A DNA stretch of 11,336 nt, taken from Pseudomonadota bacterium. GTDB lineage: Bacteria; Pseudomonadota; Alphaproteobacteria; Rhizobiales; Xanthobacteraceae. The notes beneath the pieces are model-generated. The model saw nothing but the letters and a program-made list of their open reading frames with translations. It was not told the origin of the DNA and did no database searches. The number at the start of each line of letters is the position of its first letter. Position 1 is the first letter of the stretch. Positions 6,655 to 11,336 of this stretch are shown in pieces. Location: contig JAEVZN010000485.1 in assembly GCA_023392205.1 (NCBI GenBank), positions 1-11,336 of the forward strand. The letters run 5' to 3'. A program made the position numbers and the translations under genes.

Positions 6655-7097
6655 AGCAAGGACCGCCTGCGAGTTCAGCCTTTTGACGGCCCCTCGCGCC
6701 CGATCTGTAGATTGGGCTGCCGCTTTATTCCCACAGACCCTGACATCCGCGTGACGGCGGCGTAGCAGCCGCACCGATGCATGCGTGAACGCTGCGCGTA
6801 CGCGCGGTGGCGAAAACGCATGAAAATCGCCGGGGCTGGTGACACTCGTCGCGACACGAGAAGGCGAGAAAACTGGCGCACCTAGCCCATCCCTAGCGTC
6901 GGCGCGCGCCGGACCGGGCGATGTCGAGCAGAGGCGCGACAATATGCCCATGGCCTGAAAATGGAATTCGGAGCACCGCGCGCGGTTCATCACCCAGTCC
7001 CTCCCCCGGCCCGACTCCCGCCTTTTGCCCAATTTGGGACCGAGGCGGCAGATAGGCCGTTGATTTCCTTCGCATTTCAGCGCCGGAGCGGACGAGA
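6655..7097. other. 443-base stretch with no convincing gene, between integrase and broken porin
   Basis: No ORF here has a plausible start, ribosome site and recognisable product. The stretch holds the weak terminator at 6698-6717, a short repeat GCGGC-N6-GCCGC (6757-6772), a perfect 12-bp palindrome GCGCGTACGCGC (6794-6805), CTCGT-N6-ACGAG (6846-6861) and a perfect palindrome CGGCGCGCGCCG (6900-6911). It ends abruptly where porin coding sequence begins. It may be decayed element DNA or a dispersed intergenic repeat. I found no tRNA-like sequence that would mark an attachment site. Confidence 0.55.
6698..6717 (+). terminator. Weak candidate terminator after the integrase
   Basis: GCCCGATC and GATTGGGC can pair over 8 positions with one G-U pair and a TGTA loop, 44 bases after the integrase stop. 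Only a poor T-rich stretch (CTTTATT) follows, so termination here is uncertain. Confidence 0.3.
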
Positions 7098-8513
7098 CCA
7101 GTAGAATACGTGAAGGTCTGTAGCCTGTATGGCGTCGGCTACTACTACATCCCGGGTACGGATACCTGCATCAAGATCGGTGGTTATGTGCGCTTCGAGG
7201 CGTACCACAACACCGCTGGCGGTCATTACACGAACCAGTCGCCGGGTGGGGCCGGTCGTGGTGCGCAGACCCGGCACTATAACGGCCTTGGCTATCAAGC
7301 CCGTTGGCGCTTCTCGATGGACGTCCGTACGCAGACCGAATACGGCACTCTGCGCTCGTATTTCGCCTCGGGTATGAACGCAGTGAACGGACCCTATGAT
7401 CAAGGGCAGCTCACCGCGGGCATTGCGATGGAACGCGCGTTCATCCAGTTCGCCGGCTTCACCTTCGGCCGCGCGGATACGTTCTTCGCCTTCTATAACG
7501 GCGCGGCCTACGGCCTGGTCCCGCAATTCCTGGATGGCGGTTCGGGTCCGGCCGGTCACAACGTGGCCGCCTATACTTGGCAGTTCGGCAATGGTCTGTC
7601 GTCCACCATCTCGCTCGAAGATGCCAAGGCGCATGATCGTGGCGTCGTTGATCTGGCTCAGACCGGGCTGCTCGGAACGACCTTCGGCTCGAACACACCG
7701 ACCGATTCTGGCGGCGCCAAGGCTCCTGATATCGTCGGCAACATCCGTGTTGACCAGGCCTGGGGTTCGGCCCAGATCATGGGTGCGCTGCACCAGAACA
7801 TCGCACGTTACGACTCCGGCAATGCCGCCGGTGGCTTCTGCCCGCAAGGCAACACCACGCTGTGTACTTATCCTGGTGATAAGTGGGGCTGGGCGGTCGG
7901 CGCCGGCATGACCCTCAAGATGCCGTGGGATTCCCGCGACACCTTGTCCGGTCAGATCGCTTATGCCAAGGGTGCTTCGGGCTACGTGGCTTACGGTCAG
8001 AACAATAACTGGCTGCACAAGCAGGGCGTGGCTGTTGGCGCCTTCAACGACTCGGTCTTCGTGAGCCCGATTGCCGGCTTCAGCGATGGTTCGCTGCAGC
8101 TAACTGAGACTTGGGGCGGCACTGTCGCATTCGAGCATTACTGGACTCCTTCGCTGCGCACGTCCTTCGTGTTCGGCTACTTGGAGGTCAATTACAGTGG
8201 CGAGGCCAAACGCCTGATCAGCGCCAATGGTACCTGCCTTGGCACAGGTCCTGCGCTTGGCGCGGTCAGCAACTGCGATCCCGACTGGTCGCTGTGGCGC
8301 GTTGCGTCCCGCACCATGTGGAACCCTGTACGCAACCTCGATGTGGGTCTGGAAATCGCCTACACCAAGCTTGAGACCGGGTTTGCTGGCACTGCCAACG
8401 TAGCGGGTGGTCCCGGTGGCACGGCTCAGGGTCTCGCTACGGGCGCTTACAACATCGAAGATCAGGACGTCTGGACCGCAACCTTCCGCGTCCAGCGCTC
8501 CTTCTGGCCGTGA
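7098..8513 (+). pseudogene. Rhizobial outer-membrane porin (porin_2 family) lacking its 5' end
   Basis: Intact relatives are trimeric 16-stranded outer-membrane beta-barrels for small hydrophilic solutes. Homology starts at PVEYVKVCSLYGVGYYYIPG (codons from 7098), a segment that normally follows a signal peptide of about 20 residues and a short ADLPVKA-type linker. Here the frame upstream meets a stop at 7053-7055, and no ATG, TTG or signal peptide lies between. The only usable start is GTG 7110, which has no ribosome site and would give a 467-aa protein without export signal. The rest is intact: two cysteine-containing loops (GFCPQGNTTLC and TCLG...SNCDPDW), and the C-terminal strand ending FRVQRSFWP with the terminal aromatic signal for barrel insertion. 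A normal terminator follows. The codons look native and undecayed, so loss of the 5' end is recent, or it is an assembly join between porin copies. Confidence 0.85.
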
Positions 8514-8551
8514 TCTGACGATCGCAGTCTGAAGACTTTGATCCAAGAGAA

Positions 8552-8578
8552 CCCCCGGTCGAAAGGCCGGGGGTTTTT
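8552..8578 (+). terminator. Intrinsic terminator of the porin gene
   Basis: A 9-bp stem CCCCCGGTC / GGCCGGGGG (one G-U pair) closes a GAAA tetraloop and is followed by TTTTT. It starts 39 bases after the porin stop. It also separates the porin from the convergent hydrolase gene ending at 8629. Confidence 0.93.
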
Positions 8579-8628
8579 CTTTGCGACGGGAAGCGACGAC
8601 GACAAAGCGGCGAAGGGCCAGCGACGCC

Positions 8629-9540
8629 TTACGCAGCGCCCCCGCATCCAGCCACAAAAGCCGCGATCCGTTGCATCGTCAGGACATCATTCAGCAGCGG
8701 CGCATGGCCCTGATCCGGGATCTCCAGCGCGTCCAGGCCGGTATGCCGGGCTTTCATCTTCGAAAAAGTTTCCGCAGACAGAAGATCTGTCAGCCCGCCG
8801 CGGATCGCCATTACCGGGACATGCGCAAGGGCTTCGAATTGCGCCCAGAGCGCCGGCAGAGGATCCGCCGCATTAACCGGCTCCAGCGTTCGGGCAAGCG
8901 CCGGGTCGTAGCGTCCCGCCCATGCATCATCCGCATTCTGTCGCCAGCTGCGTCTCGACCACGCGCGCCAATCGTCGGATGTCAGATTGGGAAATTGCGC
9001 GCCATGGACCTGCTTCAGCGTCGCGGCGCCTTCGTCGTGATCGGCAGGCACCGGCAGCTTCCCGATATAGCTCTTGATCCTCAGCAGGCCCTCGATTTCG
9101 ATGACGGGCCCGATATCGTTGAGCACGGCGCCGGCAATGGCGGTGGGCCGCACAGCCGCTAGAAGCATGGTCAGCAGCCCGCCACGCGAAGTGCCGATGA
9201 ATATGCAGCGATGCAGTTCCAGCGCGGTCAGGACCGCCAGCAGATCGTAGAGTTCAACCTCCAGCGAGTATCGGCGCCAGTCGGAATCGTAGGCCGAATG
9301 CCCGCGTCCGCGATAATCGGGAGCGAAAACCCGGCGCCGGCCGCCCGCTTCGGACGACAGGAAGCTCGCGAGCGCGGCGAAATCCTCCTCCGTCCGCGAG
9401 AGGCCGGGCAGGCAGATAACGGGGAGTGAGGTGGCGTGACGCGGACCATATCGGCGGACATGCAGCGACAGTCCATCCGGCGCACTGACGAAAAGGCTCT
9501 GGGCCTCGGTGGCCTGTGGCGTCGCCTGTAACCCGTTCAT
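8629..9540 (-). CDS. Alpha/beta hydrolase, substrate unknown
   Basis: This 303-aa cytoplasmic-looking protein has the alpha/beta-hydrolase fold and no signal peptide. The probable catalytic triad is Ser118 in the nucleophile elbow GTSRGG, Asp252 in GGLTDLLS and His279 in DQGHAPLL. The oxyanion-strand region CLPGLSRTEEDF and the DYRGRGHS motif fit the epoxide hydrolase/esterase-like branch. The sequence does not tell the substrate. I chose ATG 9540 because homology begins just after it (SAPDGLSLHVRRYGP). A GTG at 9609, just past the lytic transglycosylase stop, would add 23 Arg-rich residues without resemblance to the family. No strong ribosome site is seen at either. It lies 77 bases downstream of the transglycosylase gene on the same strand and may share its transcript. 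Confidence 0.85.
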   Translation of the reverse strand: MNGLQATPQATEAQSLFVSAPDGLSLHVRRYGPRHATSLPVICLPGLSRTEEDFAALASFLSSEAGGRRRVFAPDYRGRGHSAYDSDWRRYSLEVELYDLLAVLTALELHRCIFIGTSRGGLLTMLLAAVRPTAIAGAVLNDIGPVIEIEGLLRIKSYIGKLPVPADHDEGAATLKQVHGAQFPNLTSDDWRAWSRRSWRQNADDAWAGRYDPALARTLEPVNAADPLPALWAQFEALAHVPVMAIRGGLTDLLSAETFSKMKARHTGLDALEIPDQGHAPLLNDVLTMQRIAAFVAGCGGAA

Positions 9541-9617
9541 GGGGCCATCATGCCGCAGGTCGCCGCGCGAGCGCCAGTGGGCTGCCGGCAGGCGTCGCCG
9601 CCAGCTCACCGCCGCGG

Positions 9618-11336
9618 TCAGTTCGCCGCCATGCCGCCGCGCAGATCGGCCTCGATCATCAGCCGTGACGACGCCCCGAAGCGTACCCGGTAGACCTGCA
9701 TGTTCTCCATCACCCGCTGCACGTAATTGCGGGTCTCGGAGAACGGGATACGCTCGACCCAGTCGATGGGATCGACCTTCGGATCGCGTGGATCGCCGAA
9801 ACGCTGCACCCAGTCGCGCACGCGGCCACGTCCCGCGTTATAGGCGACGAAGGCGAGTATATACGATCCGCGATAGGTATCGATCACGTCGCCGAGTTCG
9901 GCAGCGCCGATCTGCACATTGTAGGTCGGATCGCTGAGCAGCCTCTTGGCATCGAAGGGTACGCCATTCTTCTTCGCCACGAGACGGGCGGTCGAGGGCA
10001 GAACCTGCATCAGGCCCTGCGCATTCGCACCCGAGACGGCGCGCGGATGAAAGCCGCTTTCCTGCCGCGCGATCGCATAGGCGACATGCGGCTCGATCGG
10101 CGGGCCGATCGGCTTGAAGCGCGGAAGCCCGGCCACCGGATAGGCGTAATGCTCGAAGGGCAGACCGCGGGCGACGGCGGTGCGCCCAAGCAGCGCCAGC
10201 GTGCGGGCATCGTTCTTTCGCTCCGCCAGCGCCGCGATAGCCGCCAGCGCCGGCGGATCGATGGCGCGGTCGGCCAGATCCACACTGGCCGATGCGACGA
10301 GGTCGCGTTCGTCGATGGCATAAAGCATGTCGATAGCGCGGACGATCTCAAGCCGGTTGCCCTGCGGATGGGCTTGCGGGGGTGGCGGAAGACGAAGTTC
10401 GGATCCGCCGATGCGGGCATGCGCAATCTGCCCGTAATAGGTCGCAGAATAGCGCGCGGCCTGCTCGTAAAGGCGGCGGGCTTCCGCGGTCTGACCGAGT
10501 GCTTCTGCGGTGCGTGCGTGCCAGTAATACGCACGCGAGAAAGACGCCGGATGCTCCGCCACCTGCGCCACGCGCGCAAACAGCGGACGTGCAGTGGCCG
10601 GATCGTTCAGGAAGCGGAAGGCGATCCAGCCCGCTGTGAACAAATGTTCGACCTTGTTGCCTTCCTTTTCCGGGGGTGCCGCGTCGCGGGCCACACGGAA
10701 GGCGGTTGCCGGGTCGCCATCGTCCAGAAGACGCCGCGCCAGCAATCTGCGTTCCGTCCACCATTCGTCCGGATCGTGAATGGCTGCAGGATTGACAGGC
10801 GCGGACAGCACCAGCCGCGCGGCGGCAGGGCCGTCTCCGCTGCGGCGAAGCCATTGTGCATGCGCATGGATATAGGCCGGATCGTTGCGTACCTGCGCGG
10901 GAATGGCATCGAACAGCGCCTTGGCGCGCGGCGACTTGGCGATTGCCGCCTCTCGCGCCCGCACGATCGCAACCTGCGCAGGTCCGAGCCGTTCGGCGGC
11001 ACGCAGGGCCTGGGCAATGTCCTCGGCGTAGAGCCGCTTGTCCATGCGCGCCTTGTGATCGGCTGCCGTCAGCAGCGAGCCGAAGGCTTCAATGAGCTGG
11101 CGCTCCAGTTCGAGCGTAAGGGAATCGTTGCGCCAGGTATCACGCGCGTGCAATTGCGCGCCGGCCCGATCGCCTTGCGACAGCAATGCACGCGCCAGCG
11201 CGAGCTTGCCCTTGGCGGTCAGCGGCGTGTTGGTCGCGAAATAGCGGCGGATCACCGCGTCATTCACACCATTCTGCCAGAGACCGGCCTCCCCCGTTGG
11301 GCGGGACGGGGTGGTATTTGGGCCAGCCGGGTTTGG
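9618..11336 (-). CDS. slt: Soluble lytic murein transglycosylase, Slt70-like (5' end beyond window)
   Basis: This periplasmic enzyme cleaves the MurNAc-GlcNAc bond of peptidoglycan to form 1,6-anhydro-MurNAc ends. The reading frame is open to the window edge, giving at least 572 codons. A GTG at 11267 is merely the first possible start and is probably internal, because family members usually have an extra N-terminal portion with signal peptide. The first part is a helical, TPR-like superhelix (AKGKLALARALLSQGDRAGA, later AYYWHARTAEALGQ). The catalytic SLT domain is C-terminal: the acid/base Glu lies in AIARQESGFHPRAVS, followed by GLMQVLPSTA, AYNAGRGRVRDW and PFSETRNYVQRV. The stop is 77 bases from the hydrolase ATG. 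The sequence nearest the edge (beyond about 11285) departs from the expected family pattern and may contain a frameshift. Confidence 0.93.
   Translation of the reverse strand, partial: PNPAGPNTTPSRPTGEAGLWQNGVNDAVIRRYFATNTPLTAKGKLALARALLSQGDRAGAQLHARDTWRNDSLTLELERQLIEAFGSLLTAADHKARMDKRLYAEDIAQALRAAERLGPAQVAIVRAREAAIAKSPRAKALFDAIPAQVRNDPAYIHAHAQWLRRSGDGPAAARLVLSAPVNPAAIHDPDEWWTERRLLARRLLDDGDPATAFRVARDAAPPEKEGNKVEHLFTAGWIAFRFLNDPATARPLFARVAQVAEHPASFSRAYYWHARTAEALGQTAEARRLYEQAARYSATYYGQIAHARIGGSELRLPPPPQAHPQGNRLEIVRAIDMLYAIDERDLVASASVDLADRAIDPPALAAIAALAERKNDARTLALLGRTAVARGLPFEHYAYPVAGLPRFKPIGPPIEPHVAYAIARQESGFHPRAVSGANAQGLMQVLPSTARLVAKKNGVPFDAKRLLSDPTYNVQIGAAELGDVIDTYRGSYILAFVAYNAGRGRVRDWVQRFGDPRDPKVDPIDWVERIPFSETRNYVQRVMENMQVYRVRFGASSRLMIEADLRGGMAAN

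Noticed and set aside
5287..7032. 581-codon open frame on the minus strand overlapping the integrase, ending with an ATGA overlap on the Xre gene
   Set aside because: Most of it is the antisense shadow of the clearly real integrase. The last 55 codons in the spacer use AT-rich rare codons, have no start with a ribosome site and resemble nothing I know. The ATGA overlap is probably chance.
7077..8018. 313-codon minus-strand open frame opposite the porin
   Set aside because: The plus strand encodes an unmistakable porin with intact C-terminal signature. The antisense translation has no family features.

Overview
The window looks like chromosomal DNA of an alphaproteobacterium of the order Hyphomicrobiales (Rhizobiales), probably near the Bradyrhizobium / Rhodopseudomonas / Xanthobacteraceae side. 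The evidence is the rpoZ-rsh-pdxJ order, an RSH protein that reads like the Bradyrhizobium type, a rhizobial two-cysteine-loop porin, and a GC-rich composition. This placement rests on remembered family resemblance, not on a search.

Left block (1-3266, all minus strand): rpoZ (RNA polymerase omega), a strong intrinsic terminator, rsh (bifunctional (p)ppGpp synthetase/hydrolase), and pdxJ (vitamin B6 synthesis, cut by the window edge). This is a stringent-response block. The omega protein keeps the N-terminal Met-Ala-Arg that forms part of a ppGpp-binding site on E. coli polymerase, and the next gene makes and degrades ppGpp.

Centre-left (3267-4954): a 346-base divergent spacer carries a striking long hairpin. 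It is followed on the plus strand by a NYN/LabA-type putative RNase and a family 5 uracil-DNA glycosylase whose start overlaps the NYN gene's end.

Accessory region (about 4955-8580): a small Xre-type repressor (minus) and a complete tyrosine recombinase (plus) are transcribed divergently from an AT-rich 170-base spacer with a perfect GATGAC/GTCATC inverted repeat. A 443-base stretch without a convincing gene follows. It ends abruptly inside a porin gene that has lost its signal peptide and start, although its 3' end and terminator are perfect. I read this as a degraded integrated element, or its scar, or possibly an assembly join.

Right block (8629-11336, minus strand): an alpha/beta hydrolase and a soluble lytic transglycosylase (Slt type) whose 5' end runs off the window.

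I found no CRISPR array, tRNA, rRNA or complete insertion sequence. I do not see strong evidence for an undescribed multi-gene system. The best leads are the truncated porin junction, the repressor/integrase control region, the hairpin upstream of rpoZ and the NYN gene, and a possible frameshift at the extreme right edge.
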